Assembly: GCF_001412105.1 (NCBI RefSeq)
Contig: NZ_LKST01000002.1
Span: 310,001 to 374,000, forward strand
Source of the DNA: Corynebacterium oculi
GTDB taxonomy: Bacteria > Actinomycetota > Actinomycetes > Mycobacteriales > Mycobacteriaceae
DNA: 64,000 nucleotides
Direction of reading: 5' to 3'
Both the position numbers and the translations under genes were made by a program. This document shows, piece after piece, positions 49,446 to 57,931 of this stretch. Below the pieces are notes generated by a model that was not told where the DNA came from, searched no databases, and was given only the letters and a program-made list of their open reading frames with translations. Every line of letters starts with the position of its first letter. The first letter of the stretch is position 1.

Positions 49446-50231
49446 TTATACCAGCGTGGCGCCGTATTCCACGGTCCACTGGCGCACCCAGGTAATGAAC
49501 TCCGCCCACAGGCCCGTGACCAGCGCCAGGCCGATGAGCACCATGAGCACCCCGCCGAAAATCTGCATCCCCCTGGTGTGCCGCCGCAACCAACCGACTC
49601 CGCGCAGCGCCGCGCCGGAACCCAGGGCCAACAAGATAAAGGGTAGTCCCAGCCCCAGGCAGTAGCCGATGATGAGCACCACTCCACGCACGGCCGTCAT
49701 GCCCTCGGTGCCCACGGACACCGAGATGATCGCCGTCAGCGTGGGCCCCAGGCAGGGCGTCCAGCCCAGCGCAAAGACCCCGCCCAGCAGGGGCGCCCCC
49801 AGCCAGGTGGTCCACCGCTGCGGGGCCATGCGGGTATCGCGTTGCAGGCCCGGCACCAGGCCCATAAACACCATGCCCATGAGGATGGTGACCACTCCGC
49901 CGATACGCATGAGCATTTCCGCCTGCACCGCCAGCGTGCCGATCACCCCAAACACCGTCACCGTGGCCAGCAGAAACACCACGGTGAAACCCAGCACAAA
50001 GAGCACCGCGGCGAGCACCACCGCCCACTGACGGCGCTTGCCCACCTGCGGGCCGTGTTCCCCCTCGTAGTTCATCTCCCCACCCACGGTGCCCGTGAGA
50101 TAGGAAAGATACCCCGGAACCAGGGGCACCACGCAGGGGGAGGCAAAGGAAACTAGCCCGGCAAGGGCGGCCGCCAGCACGCCCAGAACAACGGGGCCGG
50201 AGGCGGCGAGCTCGGCAAGATATTCTCCCAC
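49446..50231 (-). CDS. ccdA: CcdA-type thiol-disulfide membrane transporter
   Basis: 261 aa, six helices. The two redox cysteines are in SFASPCVVPLVPGYLS and LGWTPCLGPTLTA. It moves reducing power from cytoplasmic thioredoxin to the TlpA/ResA protein encoded just upstream (4 nt apart), keeping apocytochrome cysteines reduced. Confidence 0.94.
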   Translation of the reverse strand: MGEYLAELAASGPVVLGVLAAALAGLVSFASPCVVPLVPGYLSYLTGTVGGEMNYEGEHGPQVGKRRQWAVVLAAVLFVLGFTVVFLLATVTVFGVIGTLAVQAEMLMRIGGVVTILMGMVFMGLVPGLQRDTRMAPQRWTTWLGAPLLGGVFALGWTPCLGPTLTAIISVSVGTEGMTAVRGVVLIIGYCLGLGLPFILLALGSGAALRGVGWLRRHTRGMQIFGGVLMVLIGLALVTGLWAEFITWVRQWTVEYGATLV

Positions 50232-50235
50232 GGTG

Positions 50236-50850
50236 CTACTCCTGGGCGATGCGCGTCACGACGTCGATAAGCTCTCCGGCCGTGATCGCCCGCAGGAATA
50301 CCGCAGCGGGGCGATGCTGACGATCCAACACGATAGTGGTGGGAACCACGCTGGCCGGAACCCCACCGAGCGCGGCGGCGGTGCGGAAGGGAGGATCGTA
50401 CAAAGAGGGGTAGGTCACGCCATTGTCCTTAACAAAGTCCTGGGCGATCTGCCGGTTATAATCCCGCACGTTAATGCCCAGCACCGTGGCCCCCAGCGGA
50501 GTGATGGCCTCCTGGGTTTCCTCCAGGTCATCCACCTCGGAGCGGCATGGCGCGCACCACTGCCCCCAGGAATTGAGCACCACCACCTGATCCTTAAAAT
50601 CGGAGAGCGCCACCGTGGTGCCCTCCTCCATGAGGGAATCACCCGAGAAATCCTGCACCGGCTGGCGCTCCTCCGGCTCATAAAAAATCTCCGTAGCCCC
50701 GCCGGGGGAATAGAAGGAAAAAGAGCCCTCTCCCTGGTTCACGGCGTTTTGCCCGGCAGTTTGATCCGCGCTGCACGCCGCCATGCCCGCGGCTCCCGCC
50801 ACCAGCACGGCGGCAAGAACCCGCTTTCCATATTGTCCCTTGGCCCTCAT
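50236..50850 (-). CDS. TlpA/ResA-like thiol-disulfide oxidoreductase, lipoprotein
   Basis: 204 aa. N-terminal signal with a lipobox (AGMAACSAD), then a thioredoxin fold with active site WCAPC (VLNSWGQWCAPCRSEVDDLEE) and the cis-Pro region SVVPTTIVLD. Expected to reduce the CxxCH cysteines of apocytochrome c outside the cell. Corresponds in order to mycobacterial Rv0526. Confidence 0.92.
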   Translation of the reverse strand: MRAKGQYGKRVLAAVLVAGAAGMAACSADQTAGQNAVNQGEGSFSFYSPGGATEIFYEPEERQPVQDFSGDSLMEEGTTVALSDFKDQVVVLNSWGQWCAPCRSEVDDLEETQEAITPLGATVLGINVRDYNRQIAQDFVKDNGVTYPSLYDPPFRTAAALGGVPASVVPTTIVLDRQHRPAAVFLRAITAGELIDVVTRIAQE

Positions 50851-50859
50851 CGCTACGGC

Positions 50860-51468
50860 CTATATCTCTCGGGCCGGCTCGCTGTAGCGGTGCTCCACCA
50901 ACTGATCGTCCTGGAAGATCAGGGATGTCACGGAGGCCAGATCGGAGCGGCGCGTGGCCGGGTTATGCGCCAGGGGCTTATTGGCGGCCCACCGCTGCAC
51001 CATCACGATGGGCAGCTGGTGGCTCACCAGGATCGCCTCGTGGCCCTCCGCCACCACCCTGGCGCGCTCGATCGCGCCCTGCATGCGCTCCAGGATCGCC
51101 TCGTAGTGCTCCCCCCAGCTCGGCAAGCTGGGATTGACCATGAGCGGCCAGCGCACCGGGTTCCACAGCTGCGAGCGCCACCCCTTCGTACGCAGGCCCT
51201 CAAAGCGGTTTCCCGCCTCGATCAGGGCCTCATCGGTGCGAATCTCGCAGCCGGTGACCTCCTTGATGGGGGCGGAGGTCTCCTGCACCCGCTCCATCGG
51301 GGAGGCCGCAAGGTAGACCACGTCATGCTCCTCAAAGGCGCGCGCGGTGCGCGCCGCCTGGCTCTGGCCCCGGGAGGAAAGGTGATAGCCGGGCAACCGG
51401 CCATAAAGAATCTTGGCGGGGTTATACACCTCGCCGTGGCGTACCAGGTGGACAATGGTGGTGCTCAT
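50860..51468 (-). CDS. Histidine phosphatase family protein
   Basis: 202 aa of the phosphoglycerate-mutase-like superfamily: phospho-His motif LVRHGEVYNP, Glu region MERVQETSAPI, second His in EAILVSHQLP. The substrate is not evident. The same gene occupies this place between hemL and tlpA in mycobacteria (Rv0525). Confidence 0.88.
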   Translation of the reverse strand: MSTTIVHLVRHGEVYNPAKILYGRLPGYHLSSRGQSQAARTARAFEEHDVVYLAASPMERVQETSAPIKEVTGCEIRTDEALIEAGNRFEGLRTKGWRSQLWNPVRWPLMVNPSLPSWGEHYEAILERMQGAIERARVVAEGHEAILVSHQLPIVMVQRWAANKPLAHNPATRRSDLASVTSLIFQDDQLVEHRYSEPAREI

Positions 51469-51577
51469 GGGTCACTTTCTCTCGCGGAGTGCGGGCTTGT
51501 GCGTGACGGCGCGTGGTTCTTAGCGGTTCTCGGGTCTAGCTCTCAGCGCACAGGCAGGGCCAGTGCCATACCGGGCC

Positions 51578-52918
51578 TTACCGATCGGCGTTCCCCGCCG
51601 TGGCGGCGGAAGCGGCCGCAGCGGCCTTCGCCGCAGGAACCAAAGCGCGCTCGATCCGCTCAAAATCATCGTCGCTGAGCGCGCTGGACACAAACCACGT
51701 CTCAAAAACGCTCGGCGGGGCATACACCCCGGCGTCCAGCAGCGCGTGGAAAAAGGCCGGATAGCGGAAGGTCTCCGCCGCCTGCATGTCCTGGAAGTTA
51801 CGTCCCTCACCCTCCGCGAAGCGCACGGAGAGCATAGAGGAGGCACGCTGAATATGGTGCGCCACGCCCTCCCGATCCAACGCCTCGTGCAGCAGGGCGG
51901 CCAGACGGTTGGCGTGCGATCCCACCGCGTCATAGACCTCCTCCGTGGCCGCACGCAGCGAGGCCAATCCCGCCGCCACCGCCACGGGATTCCCCGAGAG
52001 GGTACCCGCCTGATACACCGGGCCCAGCGGGGCCAGGTGCTCCATCACGTCGCGCCGCCCGCCGAAGGCCGCCGCAGGCAACCCCCCGGAGACTACCTTG
52101 CCAAAGGTCACCAGATCACCCGCCACCCGATCCACCCCGTACCAGCCGTTATAGGAGGTGCGGAAGCCGGTCATCACCTCGTCGAGGATCAGCAGGGCCC
52201 CGTCGGCGTGGGCGATCTCCTTAAGCGCGGCGTTGAATCCCTCCTGCGGGGCCACCGTGCCCATGTTGCCCGCCGCCGCCTCCGCGATGATCGCCGCGAT
52301 CTGGCCGGGGTGCTGGGCAAAGGCACGGCGCACCGCCTCCAGGTCGTTATAGGGAACCACGATGGTATCCGCGGCCGCCGCACCCGTGACCCCCGGCGAA
52401 TCCGGCAGGCCCAGGGTGGCCACGCCCGATCCCGCCGAGGCCAGCAGCGCATCCACGTGCCCGTGGTAGCACCCCTCGAACTTCAGGATCTTCGCCCGGC
52501 CGGTGAACCCGCGCGCCAACCGCACCGCCGACATCGTGGCCTCCGTGCCGGAGTTCACCAGGCGCACCTGCTCGGCGGCGGTACGCTCCACGATCACCTG
52601 GGCCAACTCCGCCTCGGCTATCGACGGCGCGCCGAACGACAAACCGTTCAGCGTGGCCTCGCGCACGGCCTCCACGATGGAGGGCAGCGCGTTCCCCATC
52701 AGCATGGGCCCCCAGGAACACACCAGATCGACGTACTCGTTTCCGTCCACGTCGATCAGGCACGAGCCCTTGGCCTCCCGAATGAAGCGAGCCTGGCCCC
52801 CCACTGAGCCAAAGGCGCGCACCGGGGAGTTCACGCCCCCGGAGATCAGCCGCGAGGCGCGCTCCATCCAGCGCGCGGATTCCTGGGTACGAGCAGAGGT
52901 AGCAGGCAGATCAGTCAT
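51578..52918 (-). CDS. hemL: Glutamate-1-semialdehyde 2,1-aminomutase
   Basis: 446 aa, class III PLP aminotransferase making 5-aminolevulinate. [53 protein letters not shown], and the PLP Lys in [22 protein letters not shown] 52918; TACAAT (52930-52925) is 6 nt upstream, a leaderless-type start. In related genomes hemY sits directly upstream; here a block of about 10.5 kb intervenes. Confidence 0.96.
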   Translation of the reverse strand: MTDLPATSARTQESARWMERASRLISGGVNSPVRAFGSVGGQARFIREAKGSCLIDVDGNEYVDLVCSWGPMLMGNALPSIVEAVREATLNGLSFGAPSIAEAELAQVIVERTAAEQVRLVNSGTEATMSAVRLARGFTGRAKILKFEGCYHGHVDALLASAGSGVATLGLPDSPGVTGAAAADTIVVPYNDLEAVRRAFAQHPGQIAAIIAEAAAGNMGTVAPQEGFNAALKEIAHADGALLILDEVMTGFRTSYNGWYGVDRVAGDLVTFGKVVSGGLPAAAFGGRRDVMEHLAPLGPVYQAGTLSGNPVAVAAGLASLRAATEEVYDAVGSHANRLAALLHEALDREGVAHHIQRASSMLSVRFAEGEGRNFQDMQAAETFRYPAFFHALLDAGVYAPPSVFETWFVSSALSDDDFERIERALVPAAKAAAAASAATAGNADR

Positions 52919-52983
52919 GGGGCCATTGTAGAGGGAGGGCGGGACACAGGGCCGCGGGTGCGTGTTCGAATACCCTTTCCCTC

Positions 52984-53433
52984 ATGCACCTGCGCTACGA
53001 CGCCGCCACGGACACCGCCTTGCTCTCCCTTTCTTCGGCAGCAGCGTCCACCACCGCCGACATGACGGTGCGTTGTCACGTCGATTCCCACGGACGCATC
53101 CTTGCCGTTGAGATTCCCCACGCCTCACAACTGCTTCCGGCAAAGAACCATCGTGTAAAGCTGACCACGGGGCGACGGGGCATGTGGACGCTCACCAACA
53201 CCAGCGGCGAGATCCTGCACGAGGTGGTGGTGCGCTGCCCCGACACATGCGATGAGCAGGGGAGGACATTCGAGGCCGCCTGGGAGGGAATACCACCCGG
53301 AGCCAGCCGGGAGTTCCCCGCGCCCCGAGTAAGGGGAAATACCGCAGAATCGCTACCCCATGCCGAGGTGGCATACCTGTTACAGCCACGATGGGAGCAC
53401 CACTTGGAAAAGATGGCCTGGGAGCAGGAATAA
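52984..53433 (+). CDS. DUF2283-like protein of unknown function
   Basis: 149 aa. The start MHLRYDAATDTALLSLSS ... RCHVDSHGRILAVEIPHAS matches the DUF2283 repeat pattern (short beta-strands ending in a GxIxxIEI-like motif). The C-terminal half (WTLTNTSGEILHEVVV) is unassigned. ATG 52984 is preceded by TACCCT (52971-52976) at exactly 7 nt, so leaderless. Divergent from hemL. Confidence 0.6.
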   Translation: MHLRYDAATDTALLSLSSAAASTTADMTVRCHVDSHGRILAVEIPHASQLLPAKNHRVKLTTGRRGMWTLTNTSGEILHEVVVRCPDTCDEQGRTFEAAWEGIPPGASREFPAPRVRGNTAESLPHAEVAYLLQPRWEHHLEKMAWEQE

Positions 53434-53520
53434 CGCTGCCCTAGCCCCTCCCGGTGGTGCGGCCATCTCCACCACCTGGCGGAGGCACGCACCCGACGGG
53501 GTAGCGCCTTCGACTGTTAG

Positions 53521-53722
53521 GGAGGAGGTGAGATGAAAGAAACCGCCGCTGGAGTGGCGACTCCATGCGACGGTTCCTGAGGCGGCTGAGTATCAACGTG
53601 ATCGCTCGCTTAATCACAGAAGCGATCATGAGGCCGCTCAGCTAGTCTCACAAGAACCCTCACTTACTCTTCACCGGGTGGTGAGGGTTCTCGCCGTTTG
53701 CGACAGTCAAGGTGGGCTGTCG
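53521..53722 (+). repeat. Dispersed small-ORF/hairpin element, copy B
   Basis: An excellent ribosome site (GGGAGGAGG) precedes ATG 53533, a 15-codon frame ending GAC GGT TCC TGA (53578-53580). A second 26-codon frame starts inside it at ATG 53565 (M-R-R-F-L-R-R-L-S-I-N-V-I-A-R-L-I-T-E-A...) and ends TAG at 53643-53645. Two perfect hairpins follow: AGAACCCTCAC/GTGAGGGTTCT (53653-53663, 53681-53691) and CGACAG/CTGTCG (53701-53706, 53717-53722). Against copy C the long frame appears broken into two. This fills the 324-bp gap with no other gene. Confidence 0.65.
53565..53645 (+). CDS. Tiny ORF of element copy B (26 aa)
   Basis: Basic start M-R-R-F-L-R-R-L then a hydrophobic run I-N-V-I-A-R-L-I-T-E-A-I-M-R-P-L-S. 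It parallels R-W-F-L-G-R-V-V-A-S-V-L-A-G-Y-I-R of copy C. GGAG lies 10 nt upstream, and the frame overlaps the 15-codon frame, so coupling is possible. Expression is unproven. Confidence 0.35.
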   Translation: MRRFLRRLSINVIARLITEAIMRPLS

Positions 53723-53757
53723 ATGCACCAGAATAGCCATTGCCAGGGCAGCAGACA

Positions 53758-54087
53758 TCAAGGTTTGATACGCCGATAGCGGGTGGAGCGGTTCCCCTGG
53801 CCGCCATCACGCACCACATACCCCGCCTCCATGTTGCGTGCCTGGCTCAGAAGGCCCTGGACCATCTCTGGGGGCTCGGATACCCCCACGGCCTCAAAAT
53901 TTGTGCGCTGATCCACTCCCAGGAACACCGTTCCCCCCTGGGGCATATTGGCAAAGGCGCAGATGGTCTCCGGCAGATTCTCCGGCAATCCCCCAGCTGC
54001 CGCCTTGGCCTCGATAAGGGTGAAATCATCACCCCAATCCCGCATATCAGCCAATGCTCGCGCCACATCCTCGCTCGTCCACCTCAT
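53758..54087 (-). pseudogene. Truncated AlbA_2-domain protein
   Basis: 109 aa from ATG 54087 (MRWTSEDVARALADM). The AlbA_2 core is present (DFTLIEAKAAAGGLPENLPETICAFANMPQGGTVFLGVDQ) but then jumps to a short winged-helix-like tail (GLLSQARNMEAGYVVRDGGQGNRSTRYRRIKP). Full-length relatives exceed 400 aa, so an internal deletion has probably joined the two ends. It might still act as a small DNA-binding regulator. TAGACT lies 8 nt before the ATG. Confidence 0.6.
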
Positions 54088-54090
54088 AAA

Positions 54091-54131
54091 GTTGCAGTCT
54101 AGACCGCAACACTGCAAAACCACACTGCAAC
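54091..54131. promoter_or_regulatory. Operator-like repeats before the truncated AlbA_2 gene
   Basis: On the minus strand GTTGCAGT ... ACTGCAAC are 8-bp inverted arms about 25 nt apart, with a further direct repeat TTGCAGTGT between them. They overlap the TAGACT -10 candidate. Confidence 0.45.
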
Positions 54132-54193
54132 TTTTTGTAGTGTGCCCCTACCACCCCACCCAGGGCACCGTAAAACACCAGTTCACACCGAAA

Positions 54194-54946
54194 TTACAAC
54201 TCAAAGAGCAACTGCACCGCCCCGCCTGCCGCCACGCGGTGCACCCGCAGACCGTAAATCTCCCCGATCACCCCTGGTTCCAGCACCTCCTCCGGTGCGC
54301 CTTGCGCCACCACCTCTCGACGGCTCAAAAGCACCAGGCGATCGCAGTACCGCGCCGCCAGGTTGAGGTCGTGCAGGCTGACCACCACGGTGGCCGGGTT
54401 GCGGCGGATCAGCGCCAGCACTTCGTGCTGGTAGCGCACGTCGAGGTGGTTGGTGGGCTCGTCGAAAAGCAGGTGCGGAGCCTGCGCGGCCAGGGCGCGG
54501 GCGATGCTCACGCGCTGCCGCTCGCCCCCGGAGAGTTCCGCCAGGCGGCGCCGCGCCTGCCCGGCCAGGCCCACCTCGCTCAGGGCGTCGGCGGCGAGGC
54601 GTTCGTCGTCGGCGCCGGGGCGCTGGAAGTCCCCCAGGTGCGGGGCGCGCCCGAGCAGAACCACCTCCGCGGCGCTGAGTCCCAGTGCGGGTTCGGCCTC
54701 CTGGGCCACCGTGGCTATGCGACGGGCGCGCTCCCTGGGGCGCAGATCGGGCAACGCCAGGCCGTCCACCGTCGCCTCCCCGGCGGTCGCGCTCAGCGAG
54801 CCGCCGAGCAGGCCGAGCAGGGTGCTCTTGCCGCTGCCGTTGGGGCCGATGATGCCGAGCACCTCGCCATCGTGGGTTTCTAGGGAGACGTCGCGCAGCA
54901 CCGGGCGCGCGCCGTAGGAAAACCGCAGGCCTCGCGCCCGGATCAC
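54194..54946 (-). CDS. ABC transporter ATP-binding protein (FecE/BtuD type)
   Basis: 250 aa. Walker A GPNGSGKSTLLG, signature LSGGERQRVSIARALA, Walker B LLFDEPTNHLDV, switch VVVSLHDLNLAARYC. Energises the metal-chelate importer encoded by the two genes before it; starts 4 nt inside the binding-protein gene. Last gene of the urease-linked chain. Confidence 0.93.
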   Translation of the reverse strand: MIRARGLRFSYGARPVLRDVSLETHDGEVLGIIGPNGSGKSTLLGLLGGSLSATAGEATVDGLALPDLRPRERARRIATVAQEAEPALGLSAAEVVLLGRAPHLGDFQRPGADDERLAADALSEVGLAGQARRRLAELSGGERQRVSIARALAAQAPHLLFDEPTNHLDVRYQHEVLALIRRNPATVVVSLHDLNLAARYCDRLVLLSRREVVAQGAPEEVLEPGVIGEIYGLRVHRVAAGGAVQLLFEL

Positions 54947-55959
54947 GGATGAAACCTCGCCACGATCTTTTCCAGGCCGTCTACGGTCTGCGGTGTGCCG
55001 GGTTCGGTGTAGTTCATCAGCTGCACCATCACGTTGCCCTCGCGCACGGCGGTGAGTTGATCGGCACCAGGGAGGGATTCAAGCGCCTGGCGCACGCGCT
55101 GCGGATCACCCTCGGTGTAGAGCAAGACGATGGCGTCCGGGTCGCGACGGATGAGTTCCTCCACGTTGATTTCCGCGATGCGCTCGCTCATGTCCGCAAA
55201 GACGTTGTTCAGCCCGGCGGCCTCCAGTTGCGGCGTGGCCATGGAGCGCGCACCGTAGGCAAAGGTGGCCCCGCCGCCCACCGTGGGATAGAGCACGGCC
55301 GCGGTGGTGGGTTTATCCGGCCGGTGATCCTCCTGGGCCGCGGCGGTGGCGGTAGCCACTCGCTCGCGCAGGGATCGGTTCACCTCCTCTGCCTTGCCCG
55401 GAACCCCGTATATCTTCCCGTACAGGTTCACCTGCCCGTAGACGTCCTCCATGCTGGCCGGGGTGGTGCGGGAGTGGCAGAAGATCGGCTCGATGACCTC
55501 CGGGATTCCGGCGCGGTCGAGCGATTCCCGATCCACGTTATCCAGGTGCCCAAATACCGCGTCCGCGCCCTGGGCCAGCACCACGTCCTTGGACAGTTGA
55601 ATGTGGCCGGTGCCGTCCACCTGGTCGGTAAGGGAGTGCATGGCGGCCAGCTGGGCGTTAGCCTCCGTTGAGTAGTACTCCTCCGGGTAGGCCCCCGCCC
55701 GCGCGGTCACGCTGCCCAGCACCCCCAGGGCACTCAGCGTGGATACCGGGGCGCTATCGAGCAGTAGCGCGTTATGCGGGGCTTGGTCAAAGGTGACGTC
55801 CTGGCCGCAGTTGTGCACCGTCACCGGGTACCCCTCGGTACCTGGTGCCTGCGCGGTGTTTTCGGCGGTGTCCTGGGCGGAACACGCGCTCAGTCCCAGC
55901 AGCACGGCACCGAGTCCTGAGGCGAGCACCGTCCGGGAGGCGGTCTTGCGATGAAGCAT
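54943..55959 (-). CDS. Metal-chelate ABC transporter binding lipoprotein
   Basis: 338 aa. Lipobox LLGLSACSAQ at residue about 26, then a class III binding-protein fold: YPVTVHNCGQDVTFDQAPHNALLLDSAPVSTLSALGV typical of siderophore/cobalamin/metal-chelate binders. IEPIFCHSRTTPASMED holds His and Cys near the inter-lobe region. AAGGAG precedes the ATG. Family members bind iron-siderophores, haem, B12 or nickel chelates; coupling to urease makes nickel my preferred inference. Confidence 0.88.
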   Translation of the reverse strand: MLHRKTASRTVLASGLGAVLLGLSACSAQDTAENTAQAPGTEGYPVTVHNCGQDVTFDQAPHNALLLDSAPVSTLSALGVLGSVTARAGAYPEEYYSTEANAQLAAMHSLTDQVDGTGHIQLSKDVVLAQGADAVFGHLDNVDRESLDRAGIPEVIEPIFCHSRTTPASMEDVYGQVNLYGKIYGVPGKAEEVNRSLRERVATATAAAQEDHRPDKPTTAAVLYPTVGGGATFAYGARSMATPQLEAAGLNNVFADMSERIAEINVEELIRRDPDAIVLLYTEGDPQRVRQALESLPGADQLTAVREGNVMVQLMNYTEPGTPQTVDGLEKIVARFHP

Positions 55960-55974
55960 CGTTATTCTCCTTAT

Positions 55975-57006
55975 TTAGTAGGCTGCGCGACCCTTGCGGA
56001 TCACGCTCCATAAAAAGGGCGCGCCGATCAACGCCGTCATCACGCCCACGGGTATCTCCCTGGGCGAAAGCACGGTGCGCGCCGCGATATCCGCGCCCAC
56101 CACCAGCACCGCGCCCATCAGCGCGGAAATGGGAATCACGTGCCGGTGCGCCGCCCCCACCGCCCGGCGCGCCAGGTGCGGAACCACCAGGCCCACGAAG
56201 CCGATGCTTCCCGACGCCGCCACCAGCACCCCCACGCAGGCGGCCACCAGCACCAGCAGGCAGGCGCGCACGCGCTGCGGGGTGTAGCCCACGGCGTGTG
56301 CGGTGGCGTCGCCAATAGCGAGGGCGTCGAGCTGCCGGGCCTGAAGCGTCAGCAGCACCACGGTCACGGCGGTGACGGACACCGCCACGAGCAGCGGGGA
56401 GTTCCACTGCGCCAGCCCCAGCGAGCCAAGCAGCCAGAACATCACCGAGCGGGTGCCCTCGGTGTTGCCCACGGCCATGATGAGAAAGCTGGTCACTGCG
56501 GAGAGCGCGTAGCCCACCGCCACCCCGGAGAGCACCAGGCGCAGGGCCGTGAGCCTGCCCGCGGCGCGCGCGGTGAGATACACCATGAGCCCGGCGGCGA
56601 GCGCCCCGAGGAAGGCCATCACCTGAAGGGCGTGCTCAAGCCAGCCCGCGCCCAGGCCCAGCAGGATCGCCAGCGCCGCGCCGCAGGAGGCCCCGGAGCT
56701 GATGCCGAGGAGGTGGGGATCGGCAAGTTCGTTGCGCACCATCGCCTGCAAGGCCGCGCCGCAGGCCCCCAGGCCCGCCCCCACCGCCAGGCCCAGGATC
56801 ACCCTGGGCAGGCGCACCTGCTCCACGATGGTGGCGTGAATACCGGCGTCCTGGCCGGTGATAAGCCCGTAGAGGGCGGCGGGAGGGAGCGTCACCGACC
56901 CCAGGAGAAGCCCCAGGATCGCCACCGCTACCAGCAGGAGTGCCAGGAGCAGCGCCCAGAATCGGGCGCGGCGGTGGGCGGCACCAAGCCCTAACTCATC
57001 GGCCAT
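55975..57006 (-). CDS. FecCD-type ABC transporter permease
   Basis: 343 aa, about ten helices. Family motifs: LPRVILGLAVGAGLGACGAALQAMVRNELADPHLLGISSGASCGA and SIGFVGLVVPHLARRAVGAAHRHVIPISALMGAVLVVGADIAAR. Imports a metal complex with the lipoprotein and ATPase genes. Overlaps the urea transporter gene by 11 nt, so it belongs to the urease transcript. Confidence 0.92.
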   Translation of the reverse strand: MADELGLGAAHRRARFWALLLALLLVAVAILGLLLGSVTLPPAALYGLITGQDAGIHATIVEQVRLPRVILGLAVGAGLGACGAALQAMVRNELADPHLLGISSGASCGAALAILLGLGAGWLEHALQVMAFLGALAAGLMVYLTARAAGRLTALRLVLSGVAVGYALSAVTSFLIMAVGNTEGTRSVMFWLLGSLGLAQWNSPLLVAVSVTAVTVVLLTLQARQLDALAIGDATAHAVGYTPQRVRACLLVLVAACVGVLVAASGSIGFVGLVVPHLARRAVGAAHRHVIPISALMGAVLVVGADIAARTVLSPREIPVGVMTALIGAPFLWSVIRKGRAAY

Positions 57007-57931
57007 AGCGCAATCCTTCCACGGCCAAGGCCACCCAGGTAGAGAGCACGAAGGGCCACGTGAGTACGGGCCACCCCGCCCACAGGAACGCGGCCTGGAT
57101 CAGCAGGGCAAACGCCACGGCGGCGATGACCGGAATCACGCGGTGACGCCAGCCACCCGCCCCCTCATCCGGCTCCCCGGCAAACGTGGCTCCCAGGGCT
57201 ATTCCCACCAAGGCCGCGCAGTAACTCCACGCCCCGCCGGCAAAGTCCGCCACGGGGATCAAGAACAGTACCGGCAGGGTCAGCACCGCGGCCCCCACGC
57301 CCCAGGCGGCGGCCCTGGGAGCGGCGCTAGCCAGGGCCGCCAAGATCGACAGCCCCGCGAGCCACCCGGAGCCCAGGCTCACCTGGGCAAAGGCCGCCGG
57401 AATGCCCAGGAACGCGCAGCCGGGAGCCACGCATGGCACCGGGGTGCCCGCCTGCGGCGGGAGCAACACCACCAGCGCTGTACCCACCAGGCAGAACGGG
57501 GCGGTGAGTACGGGCAGCGCCGCGTTGCCTGAACCCAGGTTGCCGGGGAACCGCCCAAGGGAACGTTCCAGCAGCGCGTGCACGGACACCCCACCGAGCA
57601 CGCCCAGGAGGCTCCAGCCCAGGGCCGCCACGCTCCACCCGCAGCGGCTCATCACCAGCGCACCGATGAGCGCCCCGTTATAGCCCAGGAGCCCGGCGCG
57701 GGCCTGCGGGGAGAGCTGGGCGTCGATAAGCGTTACCGAGGGCGCCGCGCCGCCCCACCGCCGGCGTACCCGGGAAAACACGAGGAAGCAGCCGATGCCC
57801 AGCGCCGCTCCCCCCAGGGCACCGGCCGCTAGCGCTGGGGAGACCAGCGCCAGGGCCAGGGCGATCACCAGTCCCGCCCGCCAGGAAGCCACGAGGTAGA
57901 TCTGGGACAGGGAGGCAAGCAGGCTGGTCAC
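56996..57931 (-). CDS. Urea transporter (UT family channel)
   Basis: 311 aa, ten or so helices with the two-fold UT repeat: LGYNGALIGALVMSRCGW and, later, SYCAALVGIALGATFAG. FPGNLGSGNAALPVLTAPFCLVGTALVV is the conserved selectivity-filter region. It passes urea to the cytoplasmic urease. Starts 4 nt inside ureD. Confidence 0.88.
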   Translation of the reverse strand: MTSLLASLSQIYLVASWRAGLVIALALALVSPALAAGALGGAALGIGCFLVFSRVRRRWGGAAPSVTLIDAQLSPQARAGLLGYNGALIGALVMSRCGWSVAALGWSLLGVLGGVSVHALLERSLGRFPGNLGSGNAALPVLTAPFCLVGTALVVLLPPQAGTPVPCVAPGCAFLGIPAAFAQVSLGSGWLAGLSILAALASAAPRAAAWGVGAAVLTLPVLFLIPVADFAGGAWSYCAALVGIALGATFAGEPDEGAGGWRHRVIPVIAAVAFALLIQAAFLWAGWPVLTWPFVLSTWVALAVEGLRYGR

